NCBI GenBank assembly: GCA_903881065.1
Contig: CAIRRW010000119.1
Span: 1-30,367, forward strand
Source: an uncultured Bacteroidota bacterium
GTDB lineage: Bacteria > Bacteroidota > Bacteroidia > 2-12-FULL-35-15
Length of the DNA stretch: 30,367 nucleotides
Reading direction: 5' to 3'
Shown: positions 8,287 through 15,818 of the stretch, one piece after another
How the letters are laid out: each line of letters opens with the position of its first letter
Numbering within the stretch: the first letter of the stretch is position 1
Position numbers and translations under genes: made by a program
Notes under the pieces: generated by a model
What the model was told of the DNA's origin: nothing
The model's database searches: none
Seen by the model: only the letters and a program-made list of their open reading frames with translations

Positions 8287-9321
8287 TCAGGCTGTTTCAG
8301 AAGTTCCTTTCAGTTTAAATTGTTTAATATTTTCAATTAATAGAATAAGGATAATTGCAATAAGTAAAGAGGATATAGTAGAAACAACAACTATTATCCA
8401 ACGAACAGGATATGATTTCTTTTCTGCTGGAAACGCATTGCTAACAACGAATTTCTGAGGTAGTATAGCTTTCGCATCCACTTCTGCTTCTTCGTATTTT
8501 GTTTTTAATGTGTTTAATTGTTTGCGTTGCATAAATAAATTATCGCGAAGGGAGACATAAGCACTTCCATATTGGGCAATTATCTTTAATTTCTCTTCTA
8601 GCAATTTCACAGCACGTTGATCGCCTTTTGAAATTGCTATTACATATTGTTCATTGGTTCTTTCCGACTGAGATTCGTAATCATAAATACCAAGGTTATT
8701 GATTACTTTTATTGAATCAGTCAATCGCTGAACATCTGCAATTTTGGCTTTATATTCTTTTTCTACGATGCTGAGTGCCTGATACGCTCTGTCTCTTTGC
8801 ATTCTTATCTTAGCTGAATCATGGAGGGCAGCAATATTATTGGCAATTATAGAGGCAGTATCAGGGTTTCTGTCCATTACTTCTATTTTAACTGACATAT
8901 ATTCAGTCCGTTTAAAAGTTATATTACTTTGGTATTCGTCATACAATTTAGTTTGTTTGAACTTATCAGTCGAATCAATACCGTAATGAGACATTAAGTG
9001 GTATTTCTGACAGATTTTTGTTCTTATTTCATCAGAATTTAATATCTGTAACATCTGCTCTGCTTCTTCTTCTTGACCAAATTGAAGTACATCTTCATTC
9101 TTGAAGGTATTTTCAGTTAATAAAGCTTTTGATATTGAACTTGTAGTAGCCGGAAAAAGTATTACAGTTGATTTATATTTCTCCTGAATTGTTAACGCAA
9201 CAATGCTCGAAATAATTATTGCTAAAATGCCAATCAGAATAAGTGGTTTACGCCACTTATATATAAAATATAATACGTTTAATGAATTGAAATCCTCCGC
9301 TGACTGCGTTTTATTCTCCAT
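8287..9321 (-). CDS. Wzz/GumC-like polysaccharide chain-length protein, first copy
   Basis: 344 aa. A short cytoplasmic N-terminus ends in FIYKWRKPLILI, followed by a helix at about 26-46. The periplasmic part has a KYKSTVILFPATTS strand, a conserved EEEAEQMLQILNSDEIR helix and a coiled coil, and a C-terminal helix (about 307-330) follows SYPVRW. This is the polysaccharide co-polymerase architecture of Wzz/GumC. The downstream gene encodes a diverged paralogue sharing the 'QMLQ/EQMMQLLES.DIR' block and the same layout, so the pair arose by tandem duplication and may form a mixed complex or set two chain lengths. A promoter -7 box lies 32 bases upstream. Confidence 0.88.
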   Translation of the reverse strand: MENKTQSAEDFNSLNVLYFIYKWRKPLILIGILAIIISSIVALTIQEKYKSTVILFPATTSSISKALLTENTFKNEDVLQFGQEEEAEQMLQILNSDEIRTKICQKYHLMSHYGIDSTDKFKQTKLYDEYQSNITFKRTEYMSVKIEVMDRNPDTASIIANNIAALHDSAKIRMQRDRAYQALSIVEKEYKAKIADVQRLTDSIKVINNLGIYDYESQSERTNEQYVIAISKGDQRAVKLLEEKLKIIAQYGSAYVSLRDNLFMQRKQLNTLKTKYEEAEVDAKAILPQKFVVSNAFPAEKKSYPVRWIIVVVSTISSLLIAIILILLIENIKQFKLKGTSETA

Positions 9322-9353
9322 AATAAAAAATCTAAATTTTAATGTTGGGACGA

Positions 9354-9361
9354 CAAAAGTA
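9354..9361 (-). promoter_or_regulatory. Promoter -7 box for the chain-length/ligase unit
   Basis: TACTTTTG on the minus strand matches TAnnTTTG and ends 32 bases before the ATG at 9321. It sits just after the hairpin that ends the flippase gene, so the two chain-length genes and the ligase probably form their own transcript. No good -33 TTTG is seen at the expected distance. Confidence 0.42.
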
Positions 9362-9371
9362 GAAAAATTTA

Positions 9372-9399
9372 GGAAACCGCATAATTTATTATGCTTTCC
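9372..9399 (-). terminator. Terminator hairpin after the flippase gene
   Basis: GGAAA/TTTCC and GCATAA/TTATGC pair around a 4-base loop with a 2-base bulge (9372-9399). On the minus strand the stem is followed by TAAATTTTTCT. The hairpin begins right after the flippase stop codon (9401-9403). Confidence 0.55.
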
Positions 9400-9400
9400 A

Positions 9401-10894
9401 TCAGAACTTGAAGAATCCGAAAATTGCTTTAATGCTTATCATTCCGGTTACGAAAGCCCAAATACCACATGCAGCACACATAATAGAAAAGTTAACATAC
9501 CAGTTATTGGTTGATAACATATGGAAATGCATAGTTTTCGAGAAATAATTAATTGTAACTACTCCAATTGTAAACAAAATAAATGCGCCAATTAATCGAT
9601 AATTAACTTTAAATTTAAATATTTTTTGGGCAATGGTGAGTTGAATTATTGCTGTCAAAAACTGAGTTGACATACTTGAGATGGCTGAACCGTAAGCTTC
9701 ATATTTCTTTATTAATATATAATTAAAGATAATATTAAGCACCATGCCCGATGCTGCCATAAAATTAAGTTGTCGCAAATTGCCGTTTGCAGTAAGTAAA
9801 GTACCATAAATATAAGTAGTGGAAATGGCTATAAAACTTAACATTAATAGGCTGAATATTTTTGATGCTTCGTTCAAATGGTCAGCGTACATTTCCAGCG
9901 TATCTGTTTTATGGATAGGATATAGCATTTCCATTAGTTCTTTACTATAGAAAACACAACCAATGCCAATAACAATAGCCGGAGTTAATAACAACCTGCT
10001 AATCAACTTTACCAAATCTTCCACTGATTCTTTATGTTTCAGCATTTTTGAAAACACAGGAAGCAGCACTCCTGCTACAAGAAATGCAATCATATTGGTA
10101 GCATCAAGAATACGGAAACCCTGAGCATAAATCCCTGATTGAACATCGCCAACTCCATTGGGTAGCATACGTTCTATCATTACAGAATCAATTCGGTTAT
10201 AAAAGGACATTAATAAAGTAAGGATAGCAAACGGCAGACTCTTTTTCAATATCATTACCGAAAAGGTAAAGTTCCATTTGAGTTTAAATGAATGGGTTTT
10301 CTTTAGAATAATTAAGAAGGCTGTTAGTGCTGCAACTGAATAAGCAAATGTTTGTGCATAAACAAAATACATAATTCCGTTTTCAGTATAGAAAATGCCT
10401 GAATGCAACAGGAAAACACATATAATTATCATTATTGTTCTATCAAGAACAGAAATCAAGCCATCCGTTTTGAAGAGGTGAAGCCCAGCAAGGTTTGAAC
10501 GCAGATAATTAATAAAGAATAACAGAAACATATTAAAGCCCTGCACCAATAACAGCTTCATCAAGCGGGTGTCGTATCCAATCATAAGCCCTACTACTAC
10601 CACCACTATTATATAAATAACAGCCAACATTAATTTAAGCGTAAACAGGCTTGAAAAATGTTTGGTAAGCAGGTGATTATTCTGTGAAATGTTTTTATTA
10701 TTGAAGTTGGTTATCCCGAAATCAAGAATAATGGTAAGTAAGAAAGAGAAGTTGAAAATTGCGAAATAGATACCGTACGCCGCTGTACCTACCTGAAACT
10801 GAACTGCTTTGTCTATCCCGAAAACATAAATTGGCTTTATAAGCAAATTCAGGAATAAGATTAAACCAAGGTTAGACAGGAACTTCTTGTGCAT
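9401..10894 (-). CDS. Wzx-type polysaccharide flippase (MATE/PST superfamily)
   Basis: 497 aa with about 14 hydrophobic helices, the size and layout of oligosaccharide flippases of the MVF/PST (Polysacc_synt) type. It begins with FLSNLGLILFLNLLIKPIYV followed by a VGTAAYGIYFAIFNFSF helix, and contains FYNRIDSVMIERMLP between helices, a typical substrate-cavity segment of Wzx proteins. The role is to flip undecaprenyl-linked sugar units across the inner membrane for ligase or polymerase proteins such as the one encoded downstream. The start codon lies 18 bases after the methyltransferase stop, but a TAnnTTTG box also sits 4 bases before the ATG, so an extra internal transcript is possible. Substrate cannot be predicted. 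Confidence 0.88.
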   Translation of the reverse strand: MHKKFLSNLGLILFLNLLIKPIYVFGIDKAVQFQVGTAAYGIYFAIFNFSFLLTIILDFGITNFNNKNISQNNHLLTKHFSSLFTLKLMLAVIYIIVVVVVGLMIGYDTRLMKLLLVQGFNMFLLFFINYLRSNLAGLHLFKTDGLISVLDRTIMIIICVFLLHSGIFYTENGIMYFVYAQTFAYSVAALTAFLIILKKTHSFKLKWNFTFSVMILKKSLPFAILTLLMSFYNRIDSVMIERMLPNGVGDVQSGIYAQGFRILDATNMIAFLVAGVLLPVFSKMLKHKESVEDLVKLISRLLLTPAIVIGIGCVFYSKELMEMLYPIHKTDTLEMYADHLNEASKIFSLLMLSFIAISTTYIYGTLLTANGNLRQLNFMAASGMVLNIIFNYILIKKYEAYGSAISSMSTQFLTAIIQLTIAQKIFKFKVNYRLIGAFILFTIGVVTINYFSKTMHFHMLSTNNWYVNFSIMCAACGIWAFVTGMISIKAIFGFFKF

Positions 10895-10898
10895 TGCG

Positions 10899-10906
10899 CA
10901 AAAATA
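10899..10906 (-). promoter_or_regulatory. Possible internal promoter -7 box before the flippase
   Basis: TATTTTTG on the minus strand fits TAnnTTTG, and the ATG (10892-10894) begins 4 bases further on. If used, the transcript would have almost no leader. It lies in the 18-base gap between the methyltransferase and flippase genes, so read-through from the upstream gene may be the main source of message. Confidence 0.3.
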
Positions 10907-10912
10907 CTTAAT

Positions 10913-11650
10913 TTATTGAGGTAGGAAGATAAAGTTTTGGGTTATATGTTTTGTTCGGTCGTACTCAATGGTAGTATTATCAAGCACTACAAAGGTTTTA
11001 TAAGACAGGTTGTTAAATAATGTAAAACACTTTTCACGATTCTCATTTTCCCAAAGTTCGGCATATACAATAGGTTTATGTTTCGCAATAAGCTTTTTTG
11101 CTCCATCAAGAACAAAAAATTCAAAATTCTCCACATCAATTTTTATTGCACTCACCCGTTTTTTGGCGCTCATTAATTCCTCCATTTTATCCAACATCAA
11201 AAGAGGAACTTTAATTTTTTCTCCTTCATTGAATTCAGTAATAGAATCGTGTACCACATGGCTTAACCCTTGCATACGTACGTTTGAAATTACAGGCATC
11301 ACCATTTCCACTTCGCCCTCGGTATTTCCCAAAGCTACTTCGCGAAGTTGTACGTTTGTCAATTTAAAATAGTTGATAATCCTTTTAAGCGCAGCAATGT
11401 TATTTGGCATCGGCTCGAAGCTATAAACCGTTACCCCTTTAATTGTTCGGGCAATATGTACGGTCATAATACCAATATTGGCTCCAATATCAAGTACGGT
11501 GGTATTATCCGGTATCAATTTCAGAAACTGAAAGAAATCCTTTTCATTTCTGTCTTTTTTCAAAGTATGTATCTTATACCAAGAAAATAAGAATAGATAG
11601 TTTCGGAAACCTAATAAGGTATGAAGAATATATTTTGTTTTATTTTTCAT
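10913..11650 (-). CDS. FkbM family methyltransferase
   Basis: 245 aa class I SAM-dependent methyltransferase. Motif I is TVLDIGANIGIM (about residues 51-62), followed by VYSFEPMPNNIAALKRII, in which the acidic Glu of the second strand binds the ribose of SAM. SAIKIDVENFEFFVLDGA, a hallmark of the FkbM domain (usually 'IKIDVEGFE'), lies near residue 170. FkbM enzymes O-methylate sugars or polyketides. Next to a flippase and ligase, a role in methylating a surface glycan is the natural inference. It is the first gene of the minus-strand cluster, and a promoter -7 box ends 8 bases before its ATG. Confidence 0.9.
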   Translation of the reverse strand: MKNKTKYILHTLLGFRNYLFLFSWYKIHTLKKDRNEKDFFQFLKLIPDNTTVLDIGANIGIMTVHIARTIKGVTVYSFEPMPNNIAALKRIINYFKLTNVQLREVALGNTEGEVEMVMPVISNVRMQGLSHVVHDSITEFNEGEKIKVPLLMLDKMEELMSAKKRVSAIKIDVENFEFFVLDGAKKLIAKHKPIVYAELWENENREKCFTLFNNLSYKTFVVLDNTTIEYDRTKHITQNFIFLPQ

Positions 11651-11658
11651 TCGGGACG

Positions 11659-11666
11659 CAAAAGTA
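11659..11666 (-). promoter_or_regulatory. Promoter -7 box of the polysaccharide cluster
   Basis: TACTTTTG on the minus strand (TAnnTTTG) ends 8 bases before the methyltransferase ATG. A weak TTTC lies 17 bases upstream in place of the -33 element. The position between the gyrB terminator and the first gene of the cluster supports it. Confidence 0.42.
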
Positions 11667-11709
11667 ATTAAATCTCCTTAAGGGAAACCTTTTATTACAA
11701 ATACTATAT

Positions 11710-11746
11710 AAAGCAAAAAAAGTCCTTTTGGGACTTCTTCTGCTTT
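11710..11746 (-). terminator. Rho-independent terminator of gyrB
   Basis: AAGTCC (11720-11725) pairs with GGACTT (11731-11736) around a 5-base loop, and outer arms AAAGCA and TGCTTT pair across a partly unpaired A/T stretch. On the minus strand the inner stem is followed directly by a T-run. It lies 22 bases after the gyrB stop and ahead of the polysaccharide cluster promoter. Confidence 0.8.
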
Positions 11747-11767
11747 AATAATTCATGGTTAAAACTA

Positions 11768-13726
11768 TTAAATGTCAATATTTGCATATTTAGCGTTCTT
11801 CTCAATAAAATCTCTGCGTGGCGGAACTTCATCTCCCATAAGCATCGAAAAAGTTCTATCGGCTTCCGCAGCATTATCTATACTTACCTGACGCAATGTT
11901 CTGAATTCAGGATTCATAGTTGTTTGCCAAAGCTGTTCGGCGTTCATCTCTCCCAAACCTTTATAACGCTGAACGCCTACTGTACTTTCTTTTCCTTCGC
12001 CACCAGCCAACTCTGCAACTGCGCGGGTACGGTCATCTTCTGTCCAGCAGTATTTTTCCTGTTTCCCTTTTTTCACAAGATATAGTGGAGGTGTAGCTAT
12101 ATAAATATAACCATGCTCAATCATTTCTTTCATGTGGCGGAAGAAGAAAGTAAGAATCAACGTAGTAATGTGGCTACCATCAACATCGGCATCACACATG
12201 ATAACGATTTTATGGTAACGTAATTTCTCAATGTTCAGTGCGCGGTCATCTTCGGGAGTACCTCTGAAAACACCAAGAGCGGTGAACATATTCTTTATCT
12301 CCTCGTTGTCGTAAATCTTATATTCCATTGCTTTTTCCACATTCAGAATTTTACCTCTTAATGGAAGAATAGCTTGATAAGCACGGTTACGACCTTGTTT
12401 GGCTGTTCCACCTGCCGAATCACCCTCTACCAGATACAATTCGCAAAGTGCAGGATCTGATTCAGAACAGTCGGAAAGTTTGCCGGGAAGACCTGAACCG
12501 GTAAGTACTGATTTACGCTGAACCATCTCTCTGGCCTTGCGGGCAGCATGACGGGCAGTAGCAGCCAATATTACTTTATCTACAATAGTACGTGCCTGTT
12601 TTGGATGTTCTTCCAGATAATTATTCAACATCTCACTCACCGCAATATCCACAGCACCCATCACCTCATTGTTTCCAAGTTTGGTTTTTGTTTGCCCTTC
12701 AAACTGTGGCTCCTGCACTTTTACCGAGATAACTGCTGTAAGACCTTCACGGAAATCGTCTCCTGCTATTTCAAATTTTACCTTCTGAAGTAAACCCGAT
12801 TTATCAGCATACGCTTTCAATGTACGAGTTAATCCTCTGCGGAAACCAGCCAAATGGGTACCACCTTCGTGCGTATTAATATTATTTACATACGAGTGAA
12901 TATTTTCGGCAAACGACGAGTTATAAACCATTGCCACTTCCACAGGAATACCATTTTTATCCCCTTCCATATAGATTACTTCATCTATAAGTGGCTCGCG
13001 TGTGCTATCCAAATAGGCAACAAACTCTTTTAATCCACCTTCCGAATGAAATGTTTCGGTACGGTTGTTTCCGGCCTCATCTTTTTCGCGAGCATCATCC
13101 AATATAATACGGATACCTTTGTTCAAAAACGAAAGTTCGCGCAAGCGGGCAGCAATTATATCGTAATGATATAAAGTAGTATTAAATATACTAGCATCAG
13201 GCTGAAAAGTTTGAATAGTTCCGCGAAGTGTAGTGTCTCCAATTTCCTTTACAGGATACAAAGGTTTTCCGCATGAATATTCCTGAACGTATATTTTCCC
13301 GTTACGGTGTACTTCAGTGCGCATATGAGTAGAAAGTGCATTAACGCAACTAACACCCACCCCGTGCAAACCACCAGATACTTTATAGGAATCTTTATCG
13401 AATTTACCACCGGCATGCAACACTGTCATTACTACTTCCAATGCCGATTTTTTCTCCTTCGCATGATAATCAGCAGGTATTCCACGCCCATCATCTTTTA
13501 CAGTGATGGAATTATTTTCATTAATTGTAACAAATATATTCTTACAATGTCCGGCCAATGCCTCATCAATTGAGTTATCTACCACCTCATATACCAAGTG
13601 GTGCAATCCTTTCTGCCCTGTATCACCTATGTACATCGACGGTCGCTTACGTACCGCTTCCAACCCTTCTAATACCTGAATACTATCCGCTGAATAGTCG
13701 TCCATTTTCTGTTCTTTTTCGCTCAC
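11768..13726 (-). CDS. gyrB: DNA gyrase subunit B
   Basis: 652 aa, the short GyrB form usual in Bacteroidota. ATP-driven negative supercoiling of DNA with GyrA. The GHKL ATPase domain shows EAVRKRPSMYIGD, EVVDNSIDEALAG (catalytic Glu and Asn), DDGRGIP and GGLHGVGVSCVNALS. The transducer domain shows GGTHLAGFR and the lysine loop QTKTKLGN. The TOPRIM domain shows LVEGDSAGGTAKQGR (metal-binding Glu) and MCDADVDGSHI (DxDxD), and the tail has QRYKGLGEMN. Topoisomerase IV ParE is the main alternative, but the QRYKGLGEM and TKTKLGN motifs fit GyrB. A -7 box lies 50 bases before the ATG and a strong terminator follows, so it is probably monocistronic. Confidence 0.95.
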   Translation of the reverse strand: MSEKEQKMDDYSADSIQVLEGLEAVRKRPSMYIGDTGQKGLHHLVYEVVDNSIDEALAGHCKNIFVTINENNSITVKDDGRGIPADYHAKEKKSALEVVMTVLHAGGKFDKDSYKVSGGLHGVGVSCVNALSTHMRTEVHRNGKIYVQEYSCGKPLYPVKEIGDTTLRGTIQTFQPDASIFNTTLYHYDIIAARLRELSFLNKGIRIILDDAREKDEAGNNRTETFHSEGGLKEFVAYLDSTREPLIDEVIYMEGDKNGIPVEVAMVYNSSFAENIHSYVNNINTHEGGTHLAGFRRGLTRTLKAYADKSGLLQKVKFEIAGDDFREGLTAVISVKVQEPQFEGQTKTKLGNNEVMGAVDIAVSEMLNNYLEEHPKQARTIVDKVILAATARHAARKAREMVQRKSVLTGSGLPGKLSDCSESDPALCELYLVEGDSAGGTAKQGRNRAYQAILPLRGKILNVEKAMEYKIYDNEEIKNMFTALGVFRGTPEDDRALNIEKLRYHKIVIMCDADVDGSHITTLILTFFFRHMKEMIEHGYIYIATPPLYLVKKGKQEKYCWTEDDRTRAVAELAGGEGKESTVGVQRYKGLGEMNAEQLWQTTMNPEFRTLRQVSIDNAAEADRTFSMLMGDEVPPRRDFIEKNAKYANIDI

Positions 13727-13776
13727 TTTTTTATCTTATTATTTAGTTAAAATTTCTATCTTTTTTTAAAGGTCAG

Positions 13777-13784
13777 CAAAAGTA
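13777..13784 (-). promoter_or_regulatory. Promoter -7 box of gyrB
   Basis: TACTTTTG on the minus strand, ending 50 bases before the gyrB ATG. Upstream on that strand is an AT-rich tract with an 8-bp inverted repeat, TTTAGTTA / TAACTAAA, around four T (13810-13829). No convincing -33 TTTG at the standard distance. Confidence 0.42.
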
Positions 13785-13960
13785 ACATTTATATTGATAT
13801 TATTGAGGTTTTAGTTATTTTTAACTAAATATATTTATTAACAATATTTTGAATAAAAAGCACTTGTTTTTTTGAGAAAAAATTGTATATCTTTTTGGGG
13901 CTGAAATTGTGTTTTTTGATGGTTAAAATTTAATCTTTTTTTAAATTGGTTTTTCTCCAC

Positions 13961-14003
13961 AAAAAAATCCCATTATGTATCATCATAATGGGATTTACTT
14001 TTT
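13961..14003. terminator. Bidirectional-looking terminator hairpin
   Basis: A perfect 13-bp stem, AAATCCCATTATG (13965-13977) and CATAATGGGATTT (13984-13996), with a 6-base loop. It is flanked by an A-run on the left (T-run on the minus strand) and CTTTTTT on the right. It lies about 70 bases after the stop of the minus-strand gene at 14066, which it probably terminates. Confidence 0.75.
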
Positions 14004-14065
14004 TACGTTTATCAATAAGCAGATAAACTATTCAACCAATAAACGAGTGAACCAATGAACTGTCG

Positions 14066-14782
14066 CTACGGAATCCTGAATTTTTGCGGTGCGCTCCAAT
14101 CGCCTTTGATACCTGTGGCGGTAACCCAGCAGGAGCAGGAATAAAAATAGAGGCCAGACAATTCAGGGTCGAACTCCAAAATCATTGGTGTGCGAGTGCC
14201 CGAATCAAATCGTCCATAATTATCAGGTTTGGCAGGTGGAGTGGCAAATTTTATAACTCCTTTATCATCTGGCGGAAGTGGCATACAAATAAATATTGCT
14301 GTTTCCACACGTGCTACTCCGGCAGGTTTGCCACTTTTTTTTACTCCTGCCGCATCCGGTGGCTGATGGTAATATGATTTTACATTTGGCGGATTACCTG
14401 CAAGCATTTCTATTGAAGGCACTGTTGCCGGCTTGCCTATCTTGGTTTTGGTGGTTTTATGAGGTTTTAATCCGGTAGAAGAAATTGCGGCATCATCCAT
14501 CAAATCGTTCTCATAAATATTTGTTTTCACAAATTTACGAAGCCATTTTGTAAGATTCACGCGAGCTTTAGCAGTATTCTCTCTATCAACTTCCGACGAT
14601 TTTGTTTTCTTCTTTGTAATCGCATACTTTTTAGTCCAGATATCAAGAAACCCTTGCCCTACAGCTATTACAACAGGGTCGATATTCCATGTAGCCTCAT
14701 TACTTGTTACTTCTTCTAAAATTTGAACTGCCAGTTTATCGAATTTTGCATCCGAACCCCCGAATTGATCTTCATTTGCCAT
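14066..14782 (-). CDS. Protein of unknown function with C-terminal FN3-like region
   Basis: 238 aa, not assigned to a named family. No signal peptide is seen. The N-terminal third (about residues 10-95) looks helical, with the segment AITKKKTKSSEVDRENTAKA. A Pro/Thr/Lys-rich linker (about 100-150) follows. The last 90 residues look beta-rich, ending FYSCSCWVTATGIKGDWSAPQKFRIP (shown here only as its WVTATGIKGDWSAP core), which resembles the final strands of a fibronectin type III domain ('W.n..G..GpWS'). From memory, similar two-part proteins of about 200-250 aa recur in Bacteroidota, but their role is unknown to me. It has its own strong terminator downstream, and a 21-bp repeat array lies upstream. 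Confidence 0.72.
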   Translation of the reverse strand: MANEDQFGGSDAKFDKLAVQILEEVTSNEATWNIDPVVIAVGQGFLDIWTKKYAITKKKTKSSEVDRENTAKARVNLTKWLRKFVKTNIYENDLMDDAAISSTGLKPHKTTKTKIGKPATVPSIEMLAGNPPNVKSYYHQPPDAAGVKKSGKPAGVARVETAIFICMPLPPDDKGVIKFATPPAKPDNYGRFDSGTRTPMILEFDPELSGLYFYSCSCWVTATGIKGDWSAPQKFRIP

Positions 14783-14859
14783 TTTATACTTTAGTTTAAT
14801 TGTTTATTAATAATTATCAGTCGTTTTATCCTTGTTTTATCGTCCCCTTAAATCTTTTA

Positions 14860-15090
14860 GCTAAACCCAATTATTTTATAATGGTGTACTATTATTTTTT
14901 AATTGTGCACCATTATTTTAAAATAGTGTACTACTAATTTATAATGGTGTACTATTATTTTATAATTGGGCTCTATTATTTTATAATTGGGTACTACTAT
15001 TTTTTAATGGTGCACCACTATTTTATAATTGTGTACTATTATTTTAAAATGGTGTACTACTATTTTTTAATTGCCTCCAATTATTTTTAC
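14860..15090. repeat. 21-bp tandem repeat array, about 9 good units plus two degenerate edge units
   Basis: Units begin at 14881, 14902, 14923, 14944, 14965, 14986, 15007, 15028 and 15049, each exactly 21 bases, with no insertions. The core is GTGTACTAYTATTTT; GTGCAC replaces GTGTAC in units 2 and 7, and units 5 and 6 carry GGG in place of GTG. Edge units at 14860 and 15070 share CCAATTATTTT and are more diverged. Changes cluster at fixed positions (first codon-sized triplet, the Y positions, the final triplet). The period equals two helical turns of DNA. Confidence 0.9.
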
Positions 15091-15191
15091 CTTGAGAACC
15101 TTCAATGAACTTAACGGCACAAATTTATTTGGATAAAAGAAGACTAAATGAGGGGAAACCCTCAACATTAAATTATTATTCGGCTGCAATA

Positions 15192-15242
15192 CCTCACCCC
15201 TTTATCCTCTCTCCTCGAAGGAAGGAGAGGGCTAGGAGGTGA
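15192..15242. repeat. REP-like hairpin element 1
   Basis: CTCTCCT (15209-15215) pairs with AGGAGAG (15223-15229), extended by two more pairs including a G-T pair, and an outer TCACC (15194-15198) pairs with GGTGA (15238-15242). The style (TCACCCC...CTCTCC and its complement) is like small palindromic repeats scattered through many bacterial genomes. Confidence 0.6.
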
Positions 15243-15281
15243 AGTGCCAGGTAATAAAATAAAGTGCTTCAGGCTTTGGCA

Positions 15282-15308
15282 CCCTTCTCCTTTTTTCAAG
15301 GAGAAGGG
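15282..15308. repeat. REP-like hairpin element 2
   Basis: A perfect 11-bp stem, CCCTTCTCCTT (15282-15292) and AAGGAGAAGGG (15298-15308), with a 5-base loop TTTTC. It lies 57 bases after the stop of the minus-strand gene at 15365. No T-run follows on the minus strand, so a repeat element is more likely than a terminator. Its arms resemble those of the element 40 bases away. Confidence 0.6.
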
Positions 15309-15364
15309 CTGGGGATGAAGTTGAGAAAGAGGTAGAAAGTAATCCTGATTATATATCCAACTAA

Positions 15365-15802
15365 TTATGAGCGGGGATTATTATGTAGATAAAACAACGA
15401 AGCTTTATAGGAAAGGCAGCCTGTTTTTTCATTGGTATGAGTAATACGTGTTCCCAAAGCACCCTCCGAAATGCATAATATCGCTGCACCGTCGCATACC
15501 TTTTTTCCGTCGCTCATCACCACTGCCGATTGTATTTCCACATCCGTTAATTTCCGGTCTTTGCAATTATATAAAAACAGCGAATCAACATCGGCAATCA
15601 CCACCAGCACGACGCCTGCACCTACTTCGGTAATAATGGTGGAATGATGTAAACGTACTTCTTCGGCATACATTTGGTTATGCAAAATATCCGTAATGAT
15701 GTACTGATACACTTCTTCCTCTTTAAAAGCATAATGAGTAAACTGGTGTACAAATTGTTTTTTATTATCATAAAATACAATCAAATATTCTTTCTTTTTC
15801 AT
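15365..15802 (-). CDS. Protein of unknown function
   Basis: 145 aa, not recognised. No signal peptide. The first part reads MKKKEYLIVFYDNKKQFVHQ and is followed by a predicted helix. The middle, TIITEVGAGVVLVVIADVDSLFL, is hydrophobic but probably a buried strand region rather than a membrane helix, because acidic residues follow. Base composition appears somewhat richer in G+C than the neighbouring barrel genes, which may hint at a different history, although no count was made. It is divergent from the barrel gene at 15867, with 64 bases between the start codons, and ends near two REP-like hairpins. The moderate length and the divergent promoter region support a real gene. Confidence 0.6.
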   Translation of the reverse strand: MKKKEYLIVFYDNKKQFVHQFTHYAFKEEEVYQYIITDILHNQMYAEEVRLHHSTIITEVGAGVVLVVIADVDSLFLYNCKDRKLTDVEIQSAVVMSDGKKVCDGAAILCISEGALGTRITHTNEKTGCLSYKASLFYLHNNPRS

Positions 15803-15818
15803 TTCGGTGGTTTTGGTA

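Larger units (their letters stand above)
13727..14065. other. Intergenic region between gyrB and an unrecognised gene
   Basis: 339 bases without a gene. It holds, from low to high coordinates, the gyrB -7 box (13777-13784), the TTTAGTTA/TAACTAAA inverted repeat (13810-13829), a very AT-rich stretch of about 130 bases with no open frame of note, and the terminator hairpin at 13965-13996. TTAGTTAA also occurs at 13743-13750 in the gyrB leader. Confidence 0.7.
14783..15364. other. Long gene-free region with repeats
   Basis: 582 bases without a convincing gene. It holds a 21-bp tandem array (about 14860-15090), about 100 bases with nothing recognised (15091-15190), and two REP-like hairpin elements (15192-15242 and 15282-15308). 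A 54-codon frame (14944-15108) runs through part of the array but looks like a by-product of the 21-base period. Confidence 0.7.

Noticed and set aside
8084..8458. 124-codon plus-strand open frame spanning the two chain-length genes
   Set aside because: It is antisense to two well-supported genes and has a Ser/Phe-rich composition without family motifs.
13951..13960. Single DnaA-box-like TTCTCCACA upstream of gyrB, hinting at an origin
   Set aside because: One box with a mismatch, no cluster, and no dnaA, dnaN or partition gene in the window.
14860..15090. CRISPR-like array
   Set aside because: Units are contiguous 21-mers with no unique spacers, and no cas gene is present.
14944..15108. 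54-codon frame with an aromatic seven-residue repeat
   Set aside because: Its openness follows from a period divisible by three; the frame is broken in unit 3, changes are not biased to third codon positions, and no start signal is seen.
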